Source: Serinus canaria (lineage: Eukaryota; Chordata; Aves; Passeriformes; Fringillidae). Taken from it: a stretch of DNA of 64,000 nucleotides. Shown here in pieces: positions 1-11,700 of the stretch (the first letter of the stretch is position 1; every line of letters begins with the position of its first letter). The stretch is taken from assembly GCF_022539315.1 (NCBI RefSeq), contig NC_066314.1:66387543-66451542 (forward strand), in the 5' to 3' direction. Position numbers and translations under genes: made by a program. Below the pieces are notes generated by a model that ran no database searches, was not told where the DNA came from, and worked only from the letters and a program-made list of their open reading frames with translations.

Positions 1-531
1 AATGTCTTTCATTGCTAAATCCCAGCAAGTGCCTAAAAGCATTGTTAGAGTGGTATTTTGAGGGACATAGGCTCACATCTTCATGGGAACCCAGTCCTCT
101 CCCTGCTTCAGAAATGTTCCCTTTGTTCCTAAAGTGCTCAGGTAGTTTCTCTTTAGGCCTCATGTACAGTGAAAGTGTTTTATCCTTTCGGTATATTATT
201 TAATACCTTGCATTTTTGTGGGCCAGTGTTAAGATATTCAGGCCATCCTCTTATCCCTGTGGTCCATTCTCTGAAACAGAAATACAGAAGAGTTGAAGGT
301 TTGTATTTTAATGATTATGTGACCAAACTAAGTTAGCTCCCAAGCTGTTCTGCTGCTTTGGTCAGGTGTAGGCATCCTGTCCACAGCACTGGATGGTGCC
401 TCCAGCCTGCAGAAGTGCTGAACATTCCCTGGGAACATTTCTTCTCCAGTTCAGTTGTGACATTTCTCAAGTTCCAGCTGGTCACTCTGCATAATTTTTC
501 TCTCCTCCTGTCTTCTCCAAAAATGATTTAG
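1..531 (+). other. ERC1: Tail of upstream ERC1 intron
   Basis: No open frame continues the ERC1 coiled coil here, and the preceding exon is outside the window. Nothing else is recognised apart from the 3' splice signals at its end. Confidence 0.8.
494..531 (+). other. ERC1: Splice acceptor of the first ERC1 exon
   Basis: A pyrimidine-rich tract at about 495-518 is followed by an A-rich 12-nt gap and a TTTAG acceptor at 527-531. The purine-rich spacer between tract and AG makes this a moderately weak 3' splice site. An alternative AG at 534-535 would shift the frame, so 531 is chosen as the boundary because it keeps the Val-Glu-Glu reading in phase. Confidence 0.85.
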
Positions 532-692
532 GTAGAGGAGCTGATGATGGCTATGGAGAAGGTCAAACAGGAGCTGGAGTCTATGAAAGCCAAATTGTCC
601 TCTACACAACAGTCTTTGGCTGAGAAGGAAACACATTTGACCAACCTACGAGCTGAAAGAAGGAAACATTTGGAGGAGGTCCTGGAAATGAA
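532..692 (+). CDS. ERC1: ERC1 internal coding exon (coiled-coil segment)
   Basis: ERC1 (ELKS) is a large coiled-coil scaffold that binds RAB6, RIM and liprin partners and organises presynaptic active zones and cortical secretory platforms. The exon is 161 bp, opens in phase 0 with Val-Glu-Glu and ends two bases into a Lys codon. Its 53 full codons have no stop and form charged heptads typical of coiled coil. Visible peptides include AMEKVKQELESMKAKLSS and AEKETHLTNLRAERRKHLEE, which match remembered vertebrate ERC1. The paralogue ERC2 differs here (it has a TRQELDATKA-type stretch), so ERC1 is preferred. The fifth residue is Met where I recall Leu in mammals. The segment lies about four fifths along the roughly 1,100-residue protein. 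An AG acceptor precedes it and GTAAGT follows it, and the phase joins exactly to the exon at 44051. Confidence 0.95.
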
Positions 693-698
693 GTAAGT
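693..698 (+). other. ERC1: Splice donor of the first ERC1 exon
   Basis: GAA|GTAAGT is a strong U1-type 5' splice site. The cut falls after the second base of a Lys codon, which is completed by the first base of the exon at 44051. Confidence 0.93.
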
Positions 699-1547
699 GT
701 CTTCCTTTATTATTTGTAGGCTTGTTTTACTGATGTCTCTGCATTCCTCTCTGATCCTTGTTCTAAAGGCAGCCCCTGCCTGGGTGTGTCTCTGCAGATA
801 GCAGCTGTCTGTAATCAGTCAAGCCTTCAGAGGTGACTTCTGACCAGGGAGTACTGACATCACTCTCACACTTCCTCCAGAGCTCAAAAACATTTCTTCC
901 TTTTGGTTGTTTACAGTAGACTTCTGTTATTTGCACAAGAGCATCTTCAAAGATCCTAAGCAACTATTGGTACTCAATTGTTCTATGTCTAATGAATGTG
1001 CCATCTTGTTTTGAGCAGCCTATAACTACTAAAAGGTGGGGTGCAAGGCAGTGTAGCAAATGACAAAGAAAAGGGAAAAGATAAACATAATGTCAGGTGT
1101 TTGTAATGTTAAAGTCAGACTGCAGATTTCTGGTCTGCTCAAGTATTTTTCAAACTCATTCAGGTGATTCATTATCCCTGGAGCAGTTTGAAGTTCTCTA
1201 TCAGTCAAACTTTTCTAATCATCCTTACACAAGGAAGCCTGGATGAAGCCAAGCTTTGAAGAGGTGGGGAGAAGAGAGGGATTAGACTTCCCAGGCTTAA
1301 ATACTTCCTAATTTCTGACTGTGCATTACAGATAAATAGCTATCCTTGGTTTAGGGAGACATGAATCCATTTAGTGCAATGATGGATAGTGCTGCCAGCA
1401 GTTCATTAGAAGCACTTTCAGTTGTTTAGCCAGCCCTGAAGAGAAGGAACATTTTTATTGGCAGGACTAGCAGTGGTTCCTCCACTGTGGTTTTGTGAGC
1501 CATTATTTATTTATTTAACTATTCTACACTGGTCTCTTTCCTTTCCC

Positions 1548-1566
1548 TTTTTTTTTTTTTTTTTTT
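1548..1566 (+). repeat. Poly-T tract (19 T)
   Basis: An uninterrupted run of T follows a CTTTCC-rich stretch. It may be a homopolymer or the poly-A tail of a minus-strand retroposed copy. No retroposed gene is recognised next to it. Confidence 0.9.
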
Positions 1567-2914
1567 AATGAAAGGATAGAAAAACAGCTGTTACAAAATG
1601 GAAAGAGGTGGCTTAGATCTTGAAACTTTAACTTAGAACTGCTGTATAAAGTAGGCCAAGCCTCCCCAGCTTCATATTCAGCTACAACAGTTTGATCTAG
1701 ACCTGGCATAAGGATGTTGGAAGACTGCAGTACTTAAAAGCCACACTTTTTATTTTTAATAAAAAAATTTATTGAGCTATAAATTTGACTGCCTTGAGAG
1801 TTGCTGTATGGGGGGATGGGAAGAATTGCTCTTTAGGTGATGTGGGAATCCAAAGCAACTGGAGATGTATCCCATTTCCAATCACTTGAGAGAACTTTCT
1901 TCTGCCAAACTGCTCTGCCAAACCTTCTCATTAAAATCCACACGCAGTGCACTGTATATCCTGAAATGTATTTGGAATTGTGTAGATCCTTTAATATAAC
2001 TACTCACTACTGAATGATGACCTCTCTTACCTGTGTAAGTTATTGTTGGAAGGTTTTTGTACTGAAATGTGGTATCAGGTACTGCATGAACTGGTAGATC
2101 CATTGTACCTCAGAAGGAAGAAGAACACTGGAGAGAATGGTAATGCTGTCAGCACATGGAGAGAAAGATGGAAAAAGCATTACATTTCTATAGTTAACTA
2201 GCTGAGCATGTTTTAGTCATAGCTGGTCTGTCTTAAAGTTCTTTAAAGCTGCCAAAGGCATCCAAACTTCAAAAACTCACCCTCACCATGAGGCTCTGTT
2301 GCAAACAAGTCTCTACTGAGGACTCCCAGTCAATTAAATATCTTCTTTTATATACAGAAACTCCAGTGTATTCTTTGTTACCCTGCTTTCCCTGTGTCTT
2401 TTATGAAAAGCACTCATTTGTTTTCTAGTTTTGCAAAAAGTTTCTCATGTTGTTAAAGTATTTACTACAATTTCAACTAAAAAATGTCAGTAATGGAATG
2501 AGTGCTCAGTTTTGTGAAGCAATTAGCTGCTTTTGGGGTTCTTATGGAGGAAAAATAGCTCTTGTACAGGTAGTGTTCAAAGGGAACAATATTGTTTCCT
2601 ATGTTCTAGGACATGCTTCAGTGGGAGAAAGTTTGAGGTGCCCAGAACCAGCACTGATTAAATTTGAGATTTGCTAGGGGTGTAGATTTAACAACCTTAG
2701 CCCTGCATTCAGCTAATGGGGCTGGGGAGCAGACAAGAAAAATAGCTTAGGAAATGCTGCTTTGGGAGATTCCTGATATGGAGTAAAAGAAAGTGCTAAA
2801 GCAACAAGGGGACTCCAGAAAGTTACCTCTGGGTTTTAATAGGAAGTTGTTAGATATAATGCTAGTGAAAATACATGTTTAAAATACTGGTTTTTAGAGT
2901 AGAACTTGTGTTTA

Positions 2915-2960
2915 CTACTGACTCTGTAACCCTGAGAAGATCATTTCACACTCCTTAGGG
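2915..2960 (+). repeat. Possible MIR-like SINE core fragment
   Basis: A 45-bp patch reads like the MIR core (TTACTA, then a TGT-ACC-TGAG pattern, then ATCATTTCAC for the usual TTACTTAAC). Identity is perhaps two thirds by eye and there is no flanking support. It could be chance. Confidence 0.25.
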
Positions 2961-5667
2961 AATAGTGTGGCACTAGAATAGCTCAAGTGTGAAATATTCC
3001 AAGCAAGAAATTTCACTCTTTGAAGAAATAGTGTGTATTTTGAAGCTCTCTTTCTTTAAGTCTAATATTTTCATTTTCTTTAAAAAACACTTTATTGTGA
3101 ATAATTATGAGAGAGGCAGATAATGGTCTCTATTTATATCACCAAACCTGATCTACTGCAGAGAAATACTAGTGAACTGCTAGGATTTTTGTTTTGTTAT
3201 GTTTTCTTTAAGAAGTTCTAATGTTTCCATCATTCACAGCAAATCTTTTAAATTAGGCAGGAATAAAGTGCTGTCTACAGAGAAATCTCTGTTCTTTGTC
3301 CCATAAAAACCTGCTTAGGCTGAGCTGAGTTATAAACTGTTGAAAATCACCAGTTTTACTTTCTTTTTTTTCTTTTTCCCTGGTGTTGTCAGCAAATTTT
3401 GGCAGTGTGTGAAAATAACCAAGCACAAACAGTTTAATCTGAGGCTGAGCTGCTGCAGTTGCCAAATCTGCAGCAGTGGACCCTGCACTCACAGGGAAGG
3501 GGAACAGACACTGTGTCTGCATGTTTGGTTTTGGTTTTTTTTTACTAGACAGGCCTTTTGTTATGGTCAGAGAGACCAGAAGGGTCTTCCTAGTCATGTG
3601 CTTCAGGGTTGAAAAGTCCCAGTTGGGGCATTCTCAAGGTGTTCTTTCAGACCTGGAGAAGGATCCAATAGCCCTTTCCTGAATTATGCCTTCTCCTGCT
3701 GATTGCAATTGCTGCTAGCCCTATAATTCAAGGTATGCAGACTTACATAACATTGTTGGCCCTTCAGAGTTGAATCTTTCATCCTGCTGCCTCACAACAG
3801 AAGGATTATTACTTCTCTGAGAATAATTTACTATCCTCTTGTTTCTTGAAAAATAATCAAAGATCTTGCAGATGAATTGTTAGCACAGAAAATAATTTCT
3901 GTTTCAAAACCAAGCTGTCAGAAAACATCTTTTAATTTCTTATCTGCCTGTACATGAGTAGTAATAATACTTTTGTGTTACTACACCAGTAATACTTTTG
4001 AGTATTTGTCACAGTAGTTTTCAATGTCATGAATTCATCCCACAGATAGTGTTTCTTTGACACAGGGTGGAGGCAGAGATCAGACATTAACCAGGTCTGT
4101 GCAGCTCAAGGAGGCTTTTTATTGTGTACTGTCCTTTCTTCATCTCAGAGCTGGAAGGCTTCTGAGAGCTTCACAAAAATGAGATGCCAGCCCAGGCAGG
4201 GCTATGCAGGAAGAGTGTTCACTCATATCTCTGCTGCAGTTTTCCTGCATGATATGACTTAGCAATACTTGGTAGATGGAGAAGTCCACATCTTCATTTT
4301 CTGGCTCTCAGATAAGAAAAAATATAAAGGCATGCACATGACCACTCAGAGCTAAATATTAAGTCAGTGGAAGATGAGGTTGTTTATGTTGTGAAAAGTT
4401 CACCTTCCCAGCAGTAAAGCAGCATTGTCTGGAGGTATGAGTATGGAGCTGAAGTTGAAAGTAATCCAGAAGAAACTGATTAATTGACACAGTTTATTTG
4501 CCAGAAAACTAAAATCACTTGATCCAAAATGAGATGTGAGGTAATTTCAAGCCCTGCAAACAGTTTAACCAAACAAAAATACTTCAGGTTGTGTACACCC
4601 ATGGTGAACAGAACTAAAAAAAGAGAAAGTATCCATGTCCATCCAGCAATAACTTGTTGGCTCATCTGCACCTGACTTCTTGGAAATTAAGGAATTTCCT
4701 GGTGTTTAAAGAAGTTATGGTTATGCATATGGAATAACAAGATCCTCCAGAGCAGATGAGCAGCTGTCTGTGGAGTTTGAAATCCCTTTGGGTTTGTTGT
4801 GAGTGCCACAAAGCAGCAGCACATCACTGTCACATCAGCAAGGTGTGGCTTTCTAGGCCACATCCCACGGAGCTGGGCTCACAGCCCTGGGGGTCACTGG
4901 TGTGTCAGGTATCCCCTGATGGCAGCAGTGCTACCTGAACTTCTCCTGTGATTATTTCACTTCAATAAGCTGAAGTCCCACAGGGGGCACTCTGTGTCTG
5001 TAGGATGCACTGTCTGGGGCAAAGCTGAACAAGTGCATCCCTGTCAGTCCCTTTCTCCTTCTGTGTCTCGGGTTCAATGACAATCCAGGACATTCTGTTA
5101 GCTTTGGAATTTTCTTTTTAGTCTTTTTCACAGGGGCACACAGGGAAGATTAACATGCTGGTGTCCTGTTACCATTGTTTTGTCATTTTCAATTTTATTT
5201 TGTCCTTTTCAAGCATAAAATATTTCATCATATATGTTTATTTTAATTCTGTGTAGTCACCATTAAATTGTAACTACTTCAGTTGAAAGGGTCTGAAATA
5301 CAAAAAATAACCTATTTCTAATTTCTAAACAATACAGGCCTCATGTTTAAATAATTCAGAATAGATTGACCTTGGTGCTACTGTTGATTTCCAAGTGAAT
5401 GGTGCAGAATCCAATGGGGAAGCTGAAATACAGCATGCAAATATATTGTGTGTCTTTTGAAGCTCAAGTTTATTGAAAGATCTTGGTTTCCTGCAAACTT
5501 GGTGTCTTTTGCTACTATTTAAATTCAGATGAAAACTTGAGAGAAAACATAATCTCCTTCACACTTTTTTTTTCTCTTGGCAATTAAGGAACGAGTCCTT
5601 TTATCCTTCCTGTCCTCCTGTGTTGTCCATGAGCCTTCTGAGCACTCTGAGACTGGAATAGTCTGTC

Positions 5668-5783
5668 TGGGGGGGGGTGGTGGAGTCACCATCCCTGGAT
5701 GTGGCACTGGGTGCCAGGGTTTAGTTGAGATGTCAGGGAACAGGTTGGACTTGATGATCTTGAAGGTCTCTTCCAACCCAGTG
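5668..5783 (+). mobile_element. CR1 LINE 3' fragment, plus strand
   Basis: The block contains the CR1 3'-region words GGTGGAGTCACCATCCCTGG, GTGGCACT...TGCCA...TTTAGTTGA and GGTTGGACTTGATGATCTTG, followed by AAGGTCT-TTCCAACC. About 20 bp expected between the CCTGGA and TGTGGCAC words is missing, and the terminal ATTCTATG-type repeats are absent or decayed. The left end sits on a run of nine G (about 5669-5677). CR1 is a non-LTR retrotransposon whose copies are usually short and 5'-truncated. Confidence 0.88.
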
Positions 5784-8700
5784 AGACAGCAGAGTTCTGT
5801 CAGCACTAGAGACAGCCTGCCACAGTTTCCAGTGCAACTCACACTAGCTGGCCTGAACCATGGAAGCAAGCAGAAGAGTTTAACCCATTTTTGGGCAGCA
5901 CTGCTAAACTGATCAATCAAATGTTTCACATAAGTGAATCTTGAATCTCAGAGTGTCACAGAGTGATTAAACTGCAAAGTAAAGACATGAACCTTTAGCA
6001 AAGCCTGTGTAGACAAAATGCTCCCTATGAATACACACAGAATTAGATTTGTTGTGGTCTACTCTGTTTCTTTAAGTATTTGGGAGTTATATTTACCTTT
6101 TCTAACTGGTTTGTTGTTACTCTTCACCTGCCTTGGAAATCTTTTCCTTCTGTAGCTTTTCAGATACTAAAACCTTGGCATGATATGTCACAGTCATGTT
6201 CTGTCTGGTGATAATCTCATTTTATCTTGAATTCTATGGTCCCTGAGAACAATCTTGCAGACAGAAAGTATTGTACTATCTTAATGAGCCATGGCAGGCC
6301 TGGAAGCAAAACCAACTGCTGAAAACTGCACCAGGTGGTGTTAAAGCATTTTGCTCTAGTCAGTAATTTCTAAGACTATTGATGTTGTAGGGAGGAGTTG
6401 GGAAAAGAGGTCCAGTCATTTATTTCTGGAGAATTTAGCTGCACTATGCTCTTGTTCCCATGCCTTTCTGCGGGAGATTATTTTTCTGGATATATTTCTT
6501 CAGGGACTGGGCTTAGTGTAAGTGATCCCTTCAGTGTCATAGTTTTCAAGATGGTGAAAGAAAATTAAACCTCTTTCAATTGAGAATGTGAAAAATTCAG
6601 CATACAGCCTGAGTGATAAAAATGTAGAGGTTTTGTCATGCTTTCATTTTCTGTTAAGATACTGCAACATTACTACAGAAAGTGCTTTGAAAGATCTCAT
6701 CGATAGAGATCTTGGCATATCCATACACAGAGTACTAAAATGTATGATTATTTTAGGCTTACACAATCCTGACTCTAGAGGATGAGTACCCTTCTTGTCT
6801 GTTCTCAGTTTTGCTAGTCATGATTACAAACCATCTTACAGAACAGGTGCAGTACAAAAAAATTTCATGTTCTTTACTGCCCAGAGGGCATTGCTTTGGT
6901 AAAAGTCTGTTTTTATCATAACCTGTATGCAGATCATCTTATCTAAGAGAAAAAGAATTGTTTTTTTTTCCCTAGATAACCAAGTGTTAAATTGGTAGAG
7001 GAATAGGGAGAGTGATGGTTTTATGTTGAGTAATATATAGAACAGATTGTAAGATAGCTCTAAGGGTACCAACAAACTCCCTTCTGCTAGCTAATTCTGT
7101 ATGCCTTTATTTTGTATAATTAAATACACTCAGAAGTTCTGTCACAAGTGAAAGTTTATCTGTGTGATTTTCCCTTGGAAGTGTGAATCCTCCACTTCAC
7201 TTAGTTCTAGAACAACACTTAACAAAAGTACATTTCCAAGTTTTCTGCATGCAAAGACATTGTGTATAATTCTATACAGAAGAAGCATAAACATGACTGT
7301 GATTTTTGTTCTAAAATATGCAGGAGTGTTTTGGCTCAGGGTTGATAGCAAAAGTAGCTTTCCTATGCTGGCTGTTTCAGCTGCATCAGTGATTCCTGTC
7401 TCCATCCCTAATCCAGTATAAGATTCTGGGGCTTCCAGGGGTGTTACTGAGCTAAACTAAATCAAGCACTTTTTACTCTCTGTTGAAGTCAAAAGAACCA
7501 TGAGTTCCTTAGGGTGCTTTTTCCTCTTTTATAAATGTGAATTGTAAACAGTAATGCATATAAATCAACTCTGTGAGCACTACATATTTCATTAAATACA
7601 GTCAAGCTGTGGGTTAATAGAAGTTCCAAGTGAAAATATTATGGTATCTCATTGCAAATATTGTAGATTTAATGTAGTGTGAACAATAGTAGCTTTGAGC
7701 AATTGTAAATCCCATCCGGACATCGTCAGCAGAGCTCAAAACACAAGGAGGGAACTCTCCAAGGGTGCATGTGCTTCCATGGTCACTGTGCATGTGCAAG
7801 TCACTCTTTTATTGGGTTTAAAATAACACTGGAGCTTTGCAGGGTGTAGGTAAGGCAAAGTCTAACTCCAGCCTGTTTTCTGGAGTGGAACAGAAATTCC
7901 TTTTTTTGAAAAAAAAAAAAAAGTGAGGTCAATTTGCTTTAATTACAGAAATAACCTCTGAAGCAAGTAATTGCTTCCCTGCAATCCTAGAGGACAACAA
8001 GTGGGAATTGAGTAAGAAAAATTGGAGAACTGGGTTAAGTTGCTGGCAGTACATACAATCTTTGTCTTTATACTGTATGGGAATACCCATGATGTCTTTT
8101 TTGTTTTCTTCCCTTCCCAAACAATACTTTTGATTTCTTTTAGGCAAAATAAAAAGCATCATCTGCAGGTCTGTGGAATTTCTGAGATAGCTCCACAGTG
8201 ATTGGATTTGAGAATTGTTGGTTTGGGTTTGTCTGGTGATAACTTGTGTGCAGTGAAAGTGGTTCCATGTAACTGCAGTCAAAAACATGAAAATTGACCA
8301 GAACTGTTCACTTAGAAATCCTAAAAGATGACAGTAATCACTATGAAAGTGTCTTTCTTTGAGGTATGATGCTGTCACTGCTATTAAGTCAGTTCTCCCC
8401 CGGTGAGTAGTTTTATAATAGTTTTCTGCAGATTGCAGGATGAAGTGAACTCTTCCTGCACTAGGAGCTGGTGCATGAGAACATAGGGAATCCTGAAAGA
8501 TCCTTTGACACAATGTTATATTTGGTGCTGCCTAAACCCCTTTTTCAGTCTGCTGGCATTCTACAGCTTTAAAATTCATGTTGACTTGAAAACTACAGGA
8601 ACACCTTAGTTTATGTCCGCTATGTAATCTAGGAATCAAGCTTTGCATATGAGGTTAAACTAAATTATATAGTTTGTATTTGCTCTACAATCGACTAGTT

Positions 8701-11700
8701 TGATCATTTAGTTTAATTTCAGGAATAAAGATTTTAGTCCAGTGAGACTGTTGTGAAAAGATGACAACTGCAAGTTGCTTTGAGCAGTGGGGGATTTAAT
8801 CAGAAAATGATTGGAGTAAATGGTCAAAGATAGATGTAAATGTTTAGAAAATACTAAAGCATTAAATAGCAGAGAAATTAATTTGTAGAGACTAAATCAT
8901 GACAAATCAACCAGGTGTGTCCATATGCCAAGTCACAGTTTTGGTAATAAAGCAGTTTTGATCTCAGGAGGATTTGTGTCATTGTCTTGCAGAACTCTCT
9001 CATCAAGAGTTAAGGATTGTATTCCTTATTAAACCACCATGAAGTGAATAAGTAGGTAGCTGGAAAAGAATAAGCAGTGGTTTACTGTTGAAATGGAAAC
9101 CTCTGGTACCTGATGTCTTTAGAGGTCTCTCTCAAGCCTGCTCCTGTTTCAGCTGTCCACAGTGAAGTGGCTGACAAGCCAAAGCCAAAGGGTGTGTGTT
9201 GCCAAAATGCTCTGGTTGGGAGTTCAAGTGATTTGGGGAACAAGATGAGGATTCAAAGAGATCTCAATAAAGTGAAGAGGGGTTCTAGGAAGGTTTTTAC
9301 ATCAGCATATCACAAATAGCTTAAATACAACTGAACGTGCTTGGGGGTGCTTTAGGTGAAGGTGAAGATGGAGACTGTTATCTTGCAGATTTTGTGATTC
9401 TTCAGCACAAGTCATACACTTTCCTTACTGAATGTCTGTAAGAATGAAAAATGTGTCCTGTAAAAATGTATGATGTGCCTGAGCTTGTTCCTCATGTGAT
9501 GTGGGCTTGGTTCTGTCTCTTAATATTATCTTTGGCTTGCAGGTTCAATTTCTAAAGAGAAACTTTGCTTTTGTAGGTAATTCATGCTGAGTATTCTCCC
9601 TGCAAAGGAAACTTCTTTATTTGTTGGAAGGAATAGAAATAATTCCACTTGTTGGTTCAAGGTAGCTGCAAAACTTTTGGTGTCTTTCAAGCCCTCATTA
9701 GGCAGGAAACCTGAAAGGGCTGGGACTTGCTGGGTTATAAAGAATGCCAGGGATATCTTCTTATATTTGGAAAAAGCCTTTATCTCATCTAGCCACACTT
9801 TCATCAAAAATATTAAGAATGCAATTATAAATAATAGTATTTTTCAGTTTAGTTCTTTTCAACAAAGGATTTTACATTTCAAAGTCACTTTTTTTTTAAT
9901 AAAAATGGAGAAATGCCATTGTTGTTCCTCAAAGGAGTAAACTGAAAAGCAAAACATGAAGTGACTTGTTCACCCGTGGCCACAGAACTTCAGTGATGTC
10001 AGGAATTAAAATCTGAAGATATACTGGGTTTGCAGATTTTTTTGATGTCTTAACAGTTTGAGACACAAATGTTTCATGGGAAATGTGCATGTAAGATACA
10101 CAGTTCTTCATGTGTTTCTCTCTTCTAGCATATTCTCATACAGATCCTTTGTACATCCTCATTTTTTGCTTTATTTGTCTGTACCTAAAGTTGAATATGC
10201 ATTGCTTGCCACTTCAGTGCTGTAATTGGAGAGAAGCAATCTGTTCTGTTTTGCTGAGCTGATCTTTGGATTTATCTTGCTTACTAGAGTCTCATTGTTA
10301 GTGAGGGCTCTGGTTTTGAGTTTGAAAAACTAGATTGATTTAGCCAGGAGATGTTAATTTAGAAGAAAAACAAACACATTTTTGCCTTGCCTTTAAAAAT
10401 ATGAAGCTGGCTTTGGACTGCAATTTCATAGATTTTGTGACAAATGAGGCAAGAAATAAATTGGCAAACTCTCCATGTCCAAAGTATAGTGGTACAGTGT
10501 GCTCTCTAATTCTCAGCCCCAAAGATCTCAGCAAAGACCACAAATTAAACAAAGTCAAAACTAATCAACTTTACAATCAAAATGCAATTATTAAAGCTTT
10601 CATTTACTACAAAGAAGCAGTTGTGAAAGAGGCACTGGAGCAAGTTCTTTTGTGCAATAAGGGAAAATCAACAGCAAGGTGTCAAACAGAAAAATGAAAC
10701 TCTGCAGGTGAAGTCTTTGGAGCCAAAAGAAACCAGCACTTATGCAGAAATGCAAGTAAACTGTTGGAGAATGGAAAAGGTGTTTGGTGCTGAGCTGCAG
10801 AGGGTGTCAGTGTGGCACTTGGCCCAGACAGAGGAAGCCTGTGGGCTAAAGCAATGCTCTGGGGTCAGGCACAGCCCTTGGAATGCCGTCCCTGTGAGAA
10901 TGCCCTGCAGGCTGCCAGCTGCTGGAGCTTCTGCCTCCTCTGCAGCATGGGAACAGCACTCCCTGGGGGGAAAAGTGGATCTCAGGGATGCTTGGACACA
11001 CCATAGCTGACAGGACCTCTCTCTGTACATTTTCTGCCCTTGTTTTGGGGAGACAGGCTGCTCCACGTTGCTTCATGGCATGCAATGATGGATACATCCT
11101 CATTGTATTTATACAGATAGTGAATTTCTTGTTCTGTTTGATGGGCAAATACAATCTCAGTGCAACTTAAATGCAGCTGAGTATAAGAACTTCATCTTTA
11201 GTTGCCTGTTCCTGAAAGAGAACTTGTAGGCTTCTAATGAAAATAGTTTTAGAGGGACACAAATTGCTTTGGGTAGCTATATGGTTTTCATGTCAGGGCT
11301 ACAAATAACATAAAAACTTTATTCTCATACATGGGAGATGCACTGTCTTTTAATAGATCTCTCTTCTACTTTTATTTCCATTTTACTAACTCTCACAGAG
11401 GTATTAATATGTAAGTAGTGTAGTAAGTTATGTCTAATATTTTGTAGAGTACACCTGCCTCAGTCCAGCTGTGGTTTCACATTTTTGTGGTGCAGACACT
11501 CCCATGGCTACAGTGTGCATGCATTACTTGTGTTTTGTTTGACTTGCCTTCTGTATGGGTCATTTTTATTTTATAAATAAGTATATTTAATTTTCTGTAG
11601 ACTCCGATAAGCTCTGTAAGTTTCTTAGCAGATTAATGATTTAATGAAAATATAATGTATTTTCAAGGTAGGAATACTTTTTAAGAGCTGTCAAGTTGTA

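Larger units (their letters stand above)
693..5667. other. ERC1: Intron stretch, no gene seen
   Basis: This is ordinary AT-rich intron. It contains a 19-T run at 1548-1566, a TTTA run at about 1503-1518 and a weak MIR-like patch near 2915-2960. Short open frames (up to 114 codons at 3253-3597 on the minus strand) show no recognisable domain and overlap low-complexity tracts. Confidence 0.7.

Noticed and set aside
7929..8513. 194-codon open frame on the minus strand
   Set aside because: No family resemblance. It ends beside an A-rich tract and lies inside an intron on the antisense strand.
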